Positions 25,612-33,494 are shown, counted from the first letter of the stretch. The stretch: 34,848 nt of DNA from Vicinamibacteria bacterium (GCA_022820675.1 JAJEFC010000411.1:1-34848), one strand, 5' to 3'. Notes: generated from the sequence alone by a model not told the origin. Numbers and translations are program-made.

Positions 25612-26037
25612 TCAGGCCGGGTAGAGCTGGTAGAGCATCCAGTACACCGCGACGCCGGTCACCGAGACGTAGAGCCAGATCGGCAGGGTCCACCGGGCGA
25701 TGGCCGCGTGGCGGGCGTCGTCCCGGCGCAGGCCCCGGCGCAGGGTGACGATGGCCAGGGGCACGATCGCGGCGGCGAGGACGATGTGGGAGACGAGGAT
25801 GGTGAAGTAGGCCGCGCGGACCGCGCCCTCACCGGTGAACGGACGCGAGCCGACCTGCGCGTGATAGACGAGGTACGAGACCAGGAACAGCGCCGAGGTC
25901 GCGAACGCGGCCAGCATGCAGCGCCGGTGGAGGTCGATGCGGCCGCGCCGGATGCACACGTAGCCGGCCGCGAGCAGGACGGCCGCGATGCTGTTCAGGG
26001 CGGCGTTGACGGCGGGAAGCTGGGTGACCTCGAACAT
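25612..26037 (-). CDS. DUF420 membrane protein (CtaM-like, cytochrome oxidase assembly)
   Basis: A 141-residue protein with four predicted transmembrane helices: AALNSIAAVLLAAGYVCI, CMLAAFATSALFLVSYLVYH, AYFTILVSHIVLAAAIVPLAIVTL and TLPIWLYVSVTGVAVYWMLYQL. Histidines in RRGRIDLHRRCM, SYLVYHAQVG and LVSHIVLA are those conserved in DUF420, the family including CtaM, needed for maturation of heme-copper oxidases. It follows ctaB on the same strand with 37 bp between, which supports a role in cytochrome oxidase biogenesis. The start is ATG. The stop TGA lies close to mobile element copy 3. Confidence 0.88.
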   Translation of the reverse strand: MFEVTQLPAVNAALNSIAAVLLAAGYVCIRRGRIDLHRRCMLAAFATSALFLVSYLVYHAQVGSRPFTGEGAVRAAYFTILVSHIVLAAAIVPLAIVTLRRGLRRDDARHAAIARWTLPIWLYVSVTGVAVYWMLYQLYPA

Positions 26038-26074
26038 CGGCTTGGGCTCGGAACGCCCGGATGCGGCAACCCGC

Positions 26075-26971
26075 TCAGGCCGGGTCGGCCAGCAGAAGCA
26101 TCCAGACCAGCGGCAGATAGACGAGCGTGGCCCGGAACAGCAGCCGCGCCTCGTCGCTCGTGCGGCGGGCCGCGAACCGGCACGCGAGGGCGAGCAGGCC
26201 GCCCCCGAGCAGGCCCGCCCCGGCCGCGTAGACGGTCCCCGCCGCGCCCAGCCAGGCGGGGGCGAGGCTGACCGGCACCAGCAGCACGCTGTAGGCGAAC
26301 AGATGCCGCGCGGTACGGCGGCCGGTGTCGTCGATGACCGCGAGCAGCGGAAGGCCGGCCCGCCCGAAGTCGTCGCGGTACAGCCAGGCCAACGCGAGGA
26401 AGTGTGGAAGCTGCCAGACGAAGACGAGGGCGAACAGGGACCACGCCGGGGCGGTCAACGGCGCCGCCGCGGCCCAGCCGATGACCACCGGCAGGGCGCC
26501 GGGGACCGCCCCCACGAGGACCGCCCAGTGCGTCCTGCGCTTCAGCGGGGTGTAGACGGCGGCGTAGCTGACGAGGGTGGCCAACGCGAGGGCGGCGGCG
26601 AGAACGTTGGCGCCGGCCGCGATCTGCACGAGGCCGGCCAGCGCCAGCAGCAGCGCGAATCCCGCCGCCTCCGCGGGCTGCAGCCGCCCCGCCGCCAGCG
26701 GACGGTCCCGGGTCCGCGGCATCCGCTCGTCCAGATCGCGCTCGGCGATCTGGTTGAGCGCGGCGGCCCCGCCCGCCACGAGGGCGGCGCCGATCGTGGT
26801 GTGGGCGAGCACCGACAGATCCACGCCGGTACGGGCCGCAAGATAGCCGACGCCGGTCGTCACCACGACCAGCGAGTTCAGCCGCGGCTTGGTGAGGGCG
26901 ACGAAGTCGGAGAACCGATTGGCTGATGCCACGGCGGCGCCCGTGCTCGCCGCCGGCCTCCCGCGCATCAT
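26075..26971 (-). CDS. ctaB: Protoheme IX farnesyltransferase
   Basis: A 298-residue UbiA-family prenyltransferase converting heme B to heme O with farnesyl diphosphate in the membrane, for heme-copper oxidases. The first substrate motif is N73 with D79, D81, M84 and RT at 86-87 (NQIAERDLDERMPRTRDRP). The sequence YTPLKRRT follows near 145, and the second acidic loop is YRDDFGRAGLPLL. About eight or nine hydrophobic helices are visible. The opening SDFVALTKPRLNSLVVVTTGVGY is diagnostic of CtaB. Two adjacent ATGs can start it; the upstream one is given. It is co-directional with DUF420 downstream. Oxidase subunits are not in the window. Confidence 0.93.
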   Translation of the reverse strand: MMRGRPAASTGAAVASANRFSDFVALTKPRLNSLVVVTTGVGYLAARTGVDLSVLAHTTIGAALVAGGAAALNQIAERDLDERMPRTRDRPLAAGRLQPAEAAGFALLLALAGLVQIAAGANVLAAALALATLVSYAAVYTPLKRRTHWAVLVGAVPGALPVVIGWAAAAPLTAPAWSLFALVFVWQLPHFLALAWLYRDDFGRAGLPLLAVIDDTGRRTARHLFAYSVLLVPVSLAPAWLGAAGTVYAAGAGLLGGGLLALACRFAARRTSDEARLLFRATLVYLPLVWMLLLADPA

Positions 26972-27132
26972 GCGGTCGCTCTCGTCGTGGCCGCCACGCG
27001 GCCCTTCGGACGGATGGGAGAGTTGTGCCGGCGGACGCCGGCCGGACGCCCGACGGGGGGACGGCGTCCGGTCGGCCGATGAGCAGGGGAATCCAGACAT
27101 CCGGACCCCGCGCCGGCTCGGGACCCGGCCTG

Positions 27133-27376
27133 ACCCGCCAATCGTCGCCTTCGGCTCCGCCTGGCGCCCAGCCAACCCGCCAGGAGTCCGCGCCGCCCAC
27201 CCTTCCTAGGCGCAGACGCCTCGCCCGCCAATCGTCGCCCCCGGCTCCGCTCGGCGCCCAACCGACCTCCGCGCCGCTCCACGGCGACTCCTCGCCCGCC
27301 CGGCATCGCCTGCGGCTCCGCCGGGCGCCCAACCAACCGCCGGCAGTCCGCGCCGAGGAACGGCGGAATTCCTACG
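27133..27376 (-). repeat. Short module repeat R6, three tandem units, at a stop codon
   Basis: Three successive units (about 27133-27222, 27223-27293 and 27294-27376) lie between ctaB and the cupredoxin gene. Each has the CGTCGCC...GGCTCCGC stem, a GGCGCCCA spacer and a CGCGCC hairpin arm. The last unit ends on the minus strand as TAGGAATTCCGCCGTTCC, where TAG is the stop of the cupredoxin gene. The rest of the gap (26972-27132) shows nothing recognisable. Confidence 0.72.
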
Positions 27377-28139
27377 ACACGGAGAAGGTGAACGACACCT
27401 CGGCGGTCCCGCCGGTGGTGACGGTCACGTTCTGGGTCTGGGTGCCGAGCGCCTCGTGCCACGCCTCGATGACGTAGTCGCCGGGGGGCAGCGAGCTGAT
27501 GTCGAACATGCCGTCCTCGCCGGTGACCGCGAAGTACGGATGGTCCAGCACCCCGACGTACGCGTTCATCCAGCCGTGGACGTCGCACCGGAACGGCACC
27601 ATCACCTCGACGTTGTCGAACGTCCGGTCGAACTGCATGCCCTGAATCGGCTGCCCCATGTTGAACTCCTGGTTCGCCGCGGGGATGGCGTGGATGTTGT
27701 GCAGCGTGGCGTCGCTGTTGACGATGTTGAGGGTCTGGCCGACCTGGATGCCCAGAACGTGGGGGATGTAGCGGCACCCCTCCTGGTTCAGGGTCACGAC
27801 CTCGCTCGGCGTCGGGAAGGTCATGTCGCCGAGGCCCTCCCTGACGTACACGAAGACGTTGCCGAGATGGCCGTCGCTGCCGACGTAGGTGCTCGACATC
27901 GTGTTGGTCGCGGCCATCACGCAGTTCGGGTCCGAGTTCATCATGAGCTCTTCCGCCGCCGGGAGCTCCCCGTCCACCATCACCATGCCGGAGACGTTGC
28001 CCGCGGTCGACGGATCGAAGGCCGGGGCCGCCGGCTCCGCGACCGCCGCCGGTGCCTCCTCGCCGCCACCGCCCCCGCATGCCGCCGCGGCGGCGACGGC
28101 GAGGATGGACAGAATCGACCACAGTTTTCGCTGCTGCAT
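27372..28139 (-). CDS. Cupredoxin-type lipoprotein with carboxypeptidase-regulatory-like end
   Basis: A 255-residue exported protein. The signal peptide ends in a lipobox before C21 (AVAAAAAC), followed by a Gly/Glu/Ala-rich linker. Residues ~48-200 look like a cupredoxin: TLNIVNSDATLHNIHAIP with H147/H150, and VPFRCDVHGWMNAYV with C185, H188 and M191, the type-1 copper ligand pattern C-x2-H-x2-M. The last ~55 residues, FAVTGEDGMFDISSLPPGDYVIEAWHEALG, resemble a carboxypeptidase-regulatory-like sandwich. A membrane-tethered copper electron carrier or copper-binding protein near the respiratory chain fits its location beside ctaB and DUF420; the partner is unknown. The TAG stop is the first triplet of repeat R6. 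Confidence 0.82.
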   Translation of the reverse strand: MQQRKLWSILSILAVAAAAACGGGGGEEAPAAVAEPAAPAFDPSTAGNVSGMVMVDGELPAAEELMMNSDPNCVMAATNTMSSTYVGSDGHLGNVFVYVREGLGDMTFPTPSEVVTLNQEGCRYIPHVLGIQVGQTLNIVNSDATLHNIHAIPAANQEFNMGQPIQGMQFDRTFDNVEVMVPFRCDVHGWMNAYVGVLDHPYFAVTGEDGMFDISSLPPGDYVIEAWHEALGTQTQNVTVTTGGTAEVSFTFSVS

Positions 28140-28368
28140 TGCTCTGACTCCTGCGAACCCCTCGTGTGATTTGCGGATTGAAGCGGGCCGCACCTGCGTG
28201 CGCCCGATCCGGGAACAACGGGAAGATTGCTCCATGCCGAGGCGCCCGGCACCCGCACTCCGGGCGCCTCCGAAGCGCCTATTTTGTATCACAGGCGACC
28301 GGGCGGCGTAAACCGGCGGCGGCGCATCCGGCCGGCCGCGGAACCACGTCGAACAGCAGGCGACGGGG

Positions 28369-29748
28369 TCAGGACGCGTCCCGCAGCTTGCGGTCCACCC
28401 GGTCCTCGAGCCAGTGCGGGTCCCACCACTCGACGGGGGTGACGGGCTCGCCGTGCAGGAGCATCGTGAAGTGGAGGTGGTCGCCGCCGGCGAGCCCCGT
28501 CATCCCGCTCCGCCCGATCTCGTCGCCGAGGGCCACGGCGTCGTCGACGCCGACGCCGATCGACGACAGGTGCGCGTAGAGCGACTGCAGCCCCAGGCCG
28601 TGGTCGACGATGATGCAGTTGCCGTAGATGCCGAGATAGTCGGCCCAGATCACGCGGCCGGCATTGGCGGCGACGATCGCCACGTTGGCGGTCACCGACA
28701 GGTCGAACCCGAGGTGCACCTGCTGGTCGACCTCGCGCCCCTCGTACAGGTAGGTGCGGTGGTCGCCGAAACCCGACTCGACCTGCGAGTTGGCGAGCTG
28801 CCGGAACGGCTCCGACCAGAGCCGCTCGTCGGCGGTGTCCGCCGCCAGCTCCCGGATGCGCTCGGCGTTGAGGCGCCGGAGCGGGCCGTTGATGGCGAGG
28901 TACTGCTCGAGGAGCCCGGCGTCGGGCGGGAGGGGGACGGAGGCGAGCTCCTCGCTCCGGGCCACGATGTCCGGCACCACCCGGGCCAGGAAACGGTCGC
29001 CGACGGTGAGTCGCGAACGCCGGAACCGGCGAGGGAAGACCCGATGGTCGAAGTCCGCCTCGGTCTCGTTGCCGGCCCCGTCCCGCGCGTACAGGCGGAT
29101 CCGCGCATCGAGCTCCTGATCGTGAAGCAGCGCGAAGAACGCGACCCGCAGGGTCTCGTCGGGGCTGTCCACCCCCGCCGCCGACGCGGGATAGCCGCGA
29201 TAGGAACGGTCCCCGACCCGGACCCCGGACTCCGCGTCCGGAGGATTGACGCGATAGACGGCCAGCTCGGCCCCGCCGTGGTTCACGAAGTGGAACGTGG
29301 ACGCGATGGACAGCCGGGGCGGGGTGAAGCGCGCCTCGACGTCGCGGCGGGCGGCGGCGCTTCGCTCCCGCAGCCCGAACAGCCGCGCGTGGGTCGCCTC
29401 GACGGAGATCGACGCCGGACCCTCCGCGAGCTCCCGATACGCGTCCCGCGTCAGGCTGCGGCTGATGCGGATGCGGGTGTCCGTCTCCTGCGTGATCCGG
29501 GAGTCGTCGGGCGCCGCCAGGGAGAAGATCGGCACCGTGGCCCCGCCCTGCTCGATGGCCGCGGTGACCGCGGTGAGCTCGGCGTCGCCGGGGTCGATCG
29601 TCGCCGCGAACTCGACCTGCCGGCCGATGAAGCGGACGGGCTCGTGAATCTCGATGGCCGGCCCGGGGCCGCGGCCCGCCCCCACGTAGAGGCCGGCCCC
29701 GAGGGCGGCGGCGCCCAGGAGCACGAGCGCGGCGACCAGGCGAATCAC
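28369..29748 (-). CDS. M23-family peptidase (LytM domain) with N-terminal membrane anchor
   Basis: A 459-residue envelope protein. It begins with one hydrophobic helix (IRLVAALVLLGAAALGAGLYVG), then ~280 residues of beta-rich linker of unknown fold (ARFTPPRLSIAS, RIRLYARDGAGNETEADF). The C-terminal ~130 residues form the M23 domain: VHLGFDLS, the region AANAGRVIWADYLGIYGNCIIVDHGLGLQSLYAHLSSI, and HLHFTMLLHGEPV. The zinc ligands H-x3-D and H-x-H are present, so it should be an active peptidoglycan endopeptidase. The GTG at 29748 is preferred: TATAAT ends seven bases upstream, so the longer TTG start would overlap its own promoter. Confidence 0.88.
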   Translation of the reverse strand: MIRLVAALVLLGAAALGAGLYVGAGRGPGPAIEIHEPVRFIGRQVEFAATIDPGDAELTAVTAAIEQGGATVPIFSLAAPDDSRITQETDTRIRISRSLTRDAYRELAEGPASISVEATHARLFGLRERSAAARRDVEARFTPPRLSIASTFHFVNHGGAELAVYRVNPPDAESGVRVGDRSYRGYPASAAGVDSPDETLRVAFFALLHDQELDARIRLYARDGAGNETEADFDHRVFPRRFRRSRLTVGDRFLARVVPDIVARSEELASVPLPPDAGLLEQYLAINGPLRRLNAERIRELAADTADERLWSEPFRQLANSQVESGFGDHRTYLYEGREVDQQVHLGFDLSVTANVAIVAANAGRVIWADYLGIYGNCIIVDHGLGLQSLYAHLSSIGVGVDDAVALGDEIGRSGMTGLAGGDHLHFTMLLHGEPVTPVEWWDPHWLEDRVDRKLRDAS

Positions 29749-29754
29749 GACCGC

Positions 29755-29760
29755 ATTATA
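29755..29760 (-). promoter_or_regulatory. -10 hexamer TATAAT of the M23 peptidase gene; predicted leaderless start
   Basis: Minus-strand TATAAT six bases before the GTG at 29748, which places the expected first transcribed base exactly on the start codon. No -35 consensus 17 bases upstream. Confidence 0.55.
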
Positions 29761-29817
29761 GGGCAAAAGTGTGCAGCGCCGTGCAGAACCGTGCGGCCGA
29801 TCGGCTCGAGGCGGCCC

Positions 29818-29912
29818 AGGAGTCTGCGCCGTGGAGCGGTGCAGACTCCTGGCAGGGTTGGTGGGGCGCCAAGCGGAGCCGAAGGCGACGCTTGGCGGGC
29901 TGGGCGACGCCT
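29818..29912 (+). repeat. Short module repeat R7 (complete, stand-alone)
   Basis: The clearest single module: hairpin I AGGAGTCTGCGCC...GGTGCAGACTCCT (29819-29850), a GGCAGGGTTGGTGGGGCGCC-like spacer, then hairpin II built on GCGGAGCC-GAA-GGCGACGC. It lies in the 444-bp gap between the M23 gene and tRNA-Glu, with nothing else recognisable besides the tRNA promoter. Confidence 0.75.
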
Positions 29913-30124
29913 CCCCGCGGGCGCGCCGGGTCCCGAGGCCGACCGCGTCGCCGACGCGGGGTGCCCGTCAGATGCGTGGGACGGCTGCACCCCGGGTTGT
30001 CGGGCTCCCGATTCTCGGTGTTCCCGGCTGCGAACCCCCTCCGGAACGCCCGTCCCGGCCTCGGCCCTGCGGCTTGCGGGCCGCGTCTCACCTTCTTGAC
30101 GTGCACCCGCCGACGCGGAGGGGT

Positions 30125-30154
30125 TTGACCCGCCGCGATTCGCGTTGGTAGGAT
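30125..30154 (+). promoter_or_regulatory. Promoter of tRNA-Glu
   Basis: TTGACC at 30125-30130 and TAGGAT at 30149-30154, with an 18-base spacer. The expected start is about 30161, some 30 bases before the mature tRNA, a typical geometry. Confidence 0.6.
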
Positions 30155-30192
30155 ATTGGAGAGCCTCGTTCGAGGCGGCCCCAAGTGTGTGT

Positions 30193-30267
30193 GGCGGTAT
30201 CGTCTAGGGGTTAGGATACGTGGTTCTCAGCCACGGGACCGGGGTTCGAATCCCCGTACCGCTACCA
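30193..30267 (+). tRNA. tRNA-Glu (anticodon CTC)
   Basis: A 75-base cloverleaf with encoded CCA. The acceptor stem GGCGGTA pairs with TACCGCT (G1-U72 wobble). The anticodon stem is CGTGG/CCACG with loop TTCTCAG, giving anticodon CTC at 30226-30228, which reads GAG. The T stem is CGGGG-TTCGAAT-CCCCG. The D arm has TCGTCTAGGGGTTAGGATA, as in other tRNA-Glu. Use of CTC besides TTC fits the high GC content. Confidence 0.95.
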
Positions 30268-30314
30268 ATCCTCAACTCGACCTGAACCCTCGCTGCCTGA
30301 ACCGGCTGCGCGGC

Positions 30315-31334
30315 ATGGCGATCCACCGGATCCGCACCATCGACGCCCATGCCGCCGGCGAGCCCCTGCGGCTGGTGACCGAGGGGTTCCCCGCGCCGGC
30401 CGGCGCGTCGATGCTCGACAAGCGCGCCTGGGTCCGGGAGCACTGCGACTGGCTCCGCACCGCGCTGATGCACGAGCCGCGCGGTCACGCCGACATGTAC
30501 GGCGCGGTCCTGACCGAGCCGTGCAGCGAGGCGGCGCACGCCGGGGTGCTGTTCATGCACAACGAGGGCTACAGCACGATGTGCGGGCACGGGGTCGTCG
30601 CGGTGTGCACCATCGCCCTCGAGCGCGGGCTGATCGGCGTGCCCGGAGAGCCCCCGGTCATCGTGCTGGAGTCGCCGGCCGGCCTCGTGCGCGCCCGCGC
30701 GGTCCGGGCCGCTCCGACCCGGGGCGACCCGGCGCCGTCCCGCGTGTCCGCGGTCGCGTTCGAGAACGTGCCGTCGTTCGTGTACCGGGCCGGGCTGCCG
30801 GTCGCGGCGAACGACCGGACGGTCCCGGTCGACGTGGCCTTCGGCGGCGCCTTCTACGCCATCGTCGACAGCGAGGCGGTCGGGATTCCCCTGCGGCGCG
30901 AGTCGCTCGCGGCGCTGCGCCGCGCCGGCATGGACATCGCGCGGGCGGTCGAGCGCGGGCTGAAGGTGAGCCATCCCCTGAACGGCGGTCTCCAGGGAGT
31001 CTATGGAACCATCTTCACGGGGATGGCGGAGGGCGGGGCGGACCTGCGTAACGCCACCATCTTCGCCGACCACCAGGTCGACCGCTCCCCCTGCGGGACC
31101 GGCACGGCGGCGGTCATGGCGGTGCTCGACGCGATGGGGCTTCTGGACGCCCAACGCCCGTTCGTGCACGAGAGCCTGACCGGCACCCTGTTCCGGGGGC
31201 GCCTGCTGCGCCGCACGACGGTCGGCGACCACGAGGCGATCGTCCCGGAGATCGAGGGCTCGGCCTGGATCACCGGCGAGCATGCCTTCCTGATCGACGA
31301 CGCCGACCCCCTCCGGAACGGATTCCTGCTCTAG
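30315..31334 (+). CDS. Proline racemase family protein (probable 4-hydroxyproline 2-epimerase)
   Basis: A 339-residue enzyme of the proline racemase family. The two catalytic positions are both cysteine: C90 in MCGHG and C260 in SPCGTGT. A Cys/Cys pair indicates racemase or epimerase activity, while a Thr at the second site would point to trans-3-hydroxyproline dehydratase. The start RTIDAHAAGEPLRLV is typical. The most likely reaction is trans-4-hydroxy-L-proline to cis-4-hydroxy-D-proline for collagen-type hydroxyproline breakdown; proline racemase cannot be excluded, and no other pathway gene is nearby. The ATG at 30315 is used since the frame upstream runs through tRNA-Glu. The TAG stop is contiguous with repeat R8. 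Confidence 0.88.
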   Translation: MAIHRIRTIDAHAAGEPLRLVTEGFPAPAGASMLDKRAWVREHCDWLRTALMHEPRGHADMYGAVLTEPCSEAAHAGVLFMHNEGYSTMCGHGVVAVCTIALERGLIGVPGEPPVIVLESPAGLVRARAVRAAPTRGDPAPSRVSAVAFENVPSFVYRAGLPVAANDRTVPVDVAFGGAFYAIVDSEAVGIPLRRESLAALRRAGMDIARAVERGLKVSHPLNGGLQGVYGTIFTGMAEGGADLRNATIFADHQVDRSPCGTGTAAVMAVLDAMGLLDAQRPFVHESLTGTLFRGRLLRRTTVGDHEAIVPEIEGSAWITGEHAFLIDDADPLRNGFLL

Positions 31335-31382
31335 TCCGCCCATCGTCGCCTGCGGCGCCGCCGGGCGCCCGACCCGACGCTC
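31333..31382 (-). repeat. Short module repeat R8 (second hairpin only)
   Basis: The CGCCCATCGTCGCCTGCGGC...GCCGGGCGCCCGACC core begins directly at the TAG stop of the racemase gene. The first hairpin is missing. Sequence from 31383 to 31549 has slightly lower GC; a minus-strand frame ends LRARTGYLATLL, but I cannot assign it. Confidence 0.55.
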
Positions 31383-31549
31383 AGGGCCACGTTTCGCGCA
31401 GCCATCCCAACCGCATCAAAGCAAGGTAGCCAGGTAGCCTGTCCGTGCTCGCAGGCCCCGTTCGGCGTCGAGGCCGCAATGGGGCAGCCTGACCAGCCGA
31501 ACGTCGCCGCAGGGGTGTGTCTTCACCCCCGTGTACTTTCGCGGCAACC

Positions 31550-31588
31550 ATCCAGGAGTCCGCGCCGTTCTACGGCGCCCCCGAGCTA
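31550..31588 (-). repeat. Short module repeat R9 (first hairpin only) at a stop codon
   Basis: Minus strand: TAGCTCGGGGGCGCCGTAGAA...GGCGCGGACTCCTGG. The TAG is the stop codon of the HD-domain gene. The second hairpin is missing. Confidence 0.6.
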
Positions 31589-32152
31589 CCGCGCCAACCC
31601 GCGGGCGACGGAGAGAAAGCGCTTCAGCCGCCGGCGATGCTCGTTCAGGATCCGGTGCGACCACGTGTCGGTGAGCATCCGGTGCACGGACTTCTGGTAC
31701 CAGACCATCTCGTCGATGCCGGTGGTGAAGGCGTCGAGGAACGAGGGGCCGCGGGCCTCGACCCCGGCAGCCAGGCTCGCGAGGTTGTGGATCTTGTCGG
31801 CCGAGGCCACGGCGCGGGCGGCGTCGCGCGGGCTCGCCCGCAGGCGCTCGATGTACGCCTCCTTGCGGGCCCGCCACGGCCGGGTCCGGGGCGGCTCGGT
31901 GACGTCCTCGACGACCGCCAGCACGTGATCGCCGAAGCGGCGGCGGATGACGCCCGGCTCGAGGGCCGTGTCCTCGAGAGTGTCGTGCAGGATGGCGGCG
32001 ATGACGGTGTCCTCGTCGAACCCGAAGTCCTGCACGATCAGGCCGACCGAGAGCACGTGGGTCGCCTCGAACCCGCGACCCGCCTTGCGGAGCCCGAGGC
32101 GGTGCGCCTCGAGCATCGTGGTGATGGCCGACTCGACACGTGGTGTGTACAT
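31586..32152 (-). CDS. HD-domain protein, small alarmone hydrolase-like (SpoT/MESH1-type)
   Basis: A 188-residue single-domain protein with the metal site of RelA/SpoT hydrolase domains: H32 (EATHVLSVGLIV), HD at 56-57 within AAILHDTLEDT, the ED at 60-61, and D119 in ADKIHNL. This HD-x2-ED plus D-K-x2-N arrangement marks (p)ppGpp 3'-pyrophosphohydrolases rather than other HD enzymes. No synthetase, TGS or ACT domain is attached, so it would be a stand-alone hydrolase of MESH1/SAH size, removing pyrophosphate from (p)ppGpp or a related nucleotide; NADPH phosphatase activity is known for animal MESH1. Start is ATG at 32152. The stop codon begins repeat R9. Confidence 0.83.
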   Translation of the reverse strand: MYTPRVESAITTMLEAHRLGLRKAGRGFEATHVLSVGLIVQDFGFDEDTVIAAILHDTLEDTALEPGVIRRRFGDHVLAVVEDVTEPPRTRPWRARKEAYIERLRASPRDAARAVASADKIHNLASLAAGVEARGPSFLDAFTTGIDEMVWYQKSVHRMLTDTWSHRILNEHRRRLKRFLSVARGLAR

Positions 32153-32211
32153 GCGGGTGTCGCGGCGGGACCGATCGGGGCCGCATGCGGAAGCCGCGCG
32201 GTCCGGCGCGG

Positions 32212-32323
32212 CTGGTGCTGCGCCATGACCAGAGGTCAGGGTGTGCGGCGCTGCGATTCGTCAACGATTGCGCGCCGCAACCTCATGTCCGTGTCCGAAG
32301 AACGGGACCTGACGCACCACTAG
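32212..32323 (+). mobile_element. CTAG-type palindromic element, copy B (degenerate)
   Basis: A diverged member with CTGGTG at its left end and CACTAG at its right, sharing CTAG with copy C. The arms (TGGTGCTGCGCCATGACC / GGACCTGACGCACCA) are inverted. The core CGATTCGTCAACGATTGCGC is conserved. It lies downstream of the VWFA gene, beyond copy C. Confidence 0.65.
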
Positions 32324-32425
32324 TGCTGCGTCACGACCAAAAGTTCGGACATGGGTGCTCTGATTCGTCAACGATTGCGAATCAGAGCACCCATGCCCGA
32401 ACATTTAGCTGTGGCGCAGCACTAG
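32320..32425 (+). mobile_element. CTAG-bounded palindromic element, copy C
   Basis: A nearly perfect ~106-bp palindrome from CTAGTGCTGCG to CGCAGCACTAG. The central arms CATGGGTGCTCTGATTCG and CGAATCAGAGCACCCATG are exact inverses around TCAACGATTG. Transcribed, it forms one long hairpin, so it could also stop transcription from either side. The right CTAG (32422-32425) supplies the stop codon of the VWFA gene. It forms a tandem with copy B. Confidence 0.8.
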
Positions 32426-33327
32426 TCGCCCGGCGCGATGTAGCTCCTCCGGGCGCGGACCGAGGTGCCGCGACGCTTGACCCGCACGTCGATCTCGTGA
32501 ACGCGCCCATCGCGGGTCGGCGGCACGAAGCCCAGGACGTACTGGCTGTGCAGCTCCTGGGCGACCCGCGTGAACGTCGGCCCGAGGTCGTCGGTGTCCT
32601 CCAGCTCGAAGTACCCGCCGCCGGTCTCCTCCGCGAACGTCCGCAGGCGGCGGTCGGGCCGGCTTCGCACCCGCCGCACGCCGTTGAAGTAGTCGCTCTC
32701 GAGGCCGATGGTGTAGATCATCACCTCTTCGAGCCGGGCCATCTCGAGCACCTCGCGCCAGCCGATGTCGTTCTGGGTGTCCTCGCCGTCGGTGAAGACC
32801 AGCACGACCTTGCGGCCCTCGATGCCGGCGAGCTCCCGGATGCTCGCGGCGACCGCGTCGTAGAGGCGGGTCGGGTTGCCGAACTGCAGCCGGTCGAGCT
32901 CGCGGATCAGCGCGTCGCGGTCGCCGATGAAGTCCGACTCCGGCAGGATCTGGATCTTGTCGTTGAATGCCCCCACCTTGGCCCGGTCGTCGGGGAGCAT
33001 CCGGATGATGAACTGCTCGGCCCCCGCCATCAGGAGGTCGAGGCTCGGGGTCATGCTGGCGCTCGTGTCGAGCATGACGACGACGGTGATCGGCCGCACT
33101 TCGTTCTCGAAGAGGACGATCTCCTGCTCCTCCCCCTCGTCGATGACCAGGAAGTCGTCCTGGAGCAGATCGGGCACGAGGCGCCCGTTGCGGTCGGTCG
33201 CGGTGACGTAGAGGTCGACCAGCTCGGTACCGGCGCGGAAGACGGGCAGATCGTCCGGCTGGGCGGCAACCGGCGCCGCGCCGAGGAGGGCCGCGAGAGT
33301 CAACGCCAGCGAGATCCTTGCAACCAT
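32422..33327 (-). CDS. Secreted VWFA-domain protein (acidobacterial VWFA-related family)
   Basis: A 301-residue exported protein. The signal peptide is residues 1-22 (ISLALTLAALLGAAPVAA). A beta-rich lead segment (ELVDLYVTATDRNGRLVPDLLQDDFLVIDEGEEQEI) precedes the von Willebrand factor A domain, whose MIDAS motif is D87-T-S89-A-S91, with VVLVFTDGEDTQ further on. This VWFA-related type is greatly expanded in Acidobacteriota and supports the taxonomic guess. It probably binds a metal-dependent protein ligand in the envelope; ligand and role are unknown. Start is ATG at 33327. The last codons read PGD followed by TAG from the CTAG end of palindromic copy C. Confidence 0.87.
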   Translation of the reverse strand: MVARISLALTLAALLGAAPVAAQPDDLPVFRAGTELVDLYVTATDRNGRLVPDLLQDDFLVIDEGEEQEIVLFENEVRPITVVVMLDTSASMTPSLDLLMAGAEQFIIRMLPDDRAKVGAFNDKIQILPESDFIGDRDALIRELDRLQFGNPTRLYDAVAASIRELAGIEGRKVVLVFTDGEDTQNDIGWREVLEMARLEEVMIYTIGLESDYFNGVRRVRSRPDRRLRTFAEETGGGYFELEDTDDLGPTFTRVAQELHSQYVLGFVPPTRDGRVHEIDVRVKRRGTSVRARRSYIAPGD

Positions 33328-33440
33328 GAAGCGAGCTTACAACCTATCTCGAAATCGCACAAACGGGCGGGCGGCCGCGTGCGCGGAACCGTCGCCGGGA
33401 ACCATGCTGCAAGGAGCAGCCCTGCCCCCGGTGAGGCATG

Positions 33441-33494
33441 CTCGCCCGCTCTGCAGCGCGCCACCGTCGCCGACGTGTCAAGATGGATCGTCAT
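33441..33494 (-). pseudogene. Remnant of a VapC-like PIN toxin N-terminus
   Basis: An ATG at 33494 overlaps the end of the preceding small gene by 17 bases and starts [14 protein letters not shown]. The L-D-T-S-x-x-V pattern after a first beta strand is how VapC PIN toxins begin. After about ten residues all similarity ends and no other PIN acidic motif follows before the VWFA gene, so the toxin appears deleted. The match is short and rests partly on its position. Confidence 0.3.

Noticed and set aside
21457..25693. Minus-strand frames of 945 and 694 codons over the NamZ fusion and the transporter-like gene
   Set aside because: Antisense shadows without recognisable domains; the plus-strand genes have clear catalytic motifs.
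25612..26104. Similar last ~31 bases of DUF420 and ctaB (both CTGGATGCT...ACCCGGCCTGA)
   Set aside because: Only the two ends of the block match and both encode plausible membrane-protein tails; chance or convergence at high GC is likelier than duplication.
27133..27376. CRISPR array (three repeat units in a row)
   Set aside because: Units are unequal in length, directly adjoining and without unique spacers; no cas genes.
30156..30314. Longer N-terminus for the proline racemase family protein
   Set aside because: It would be translated through tRNA-Glu; homology begins at the ATG at 30315.
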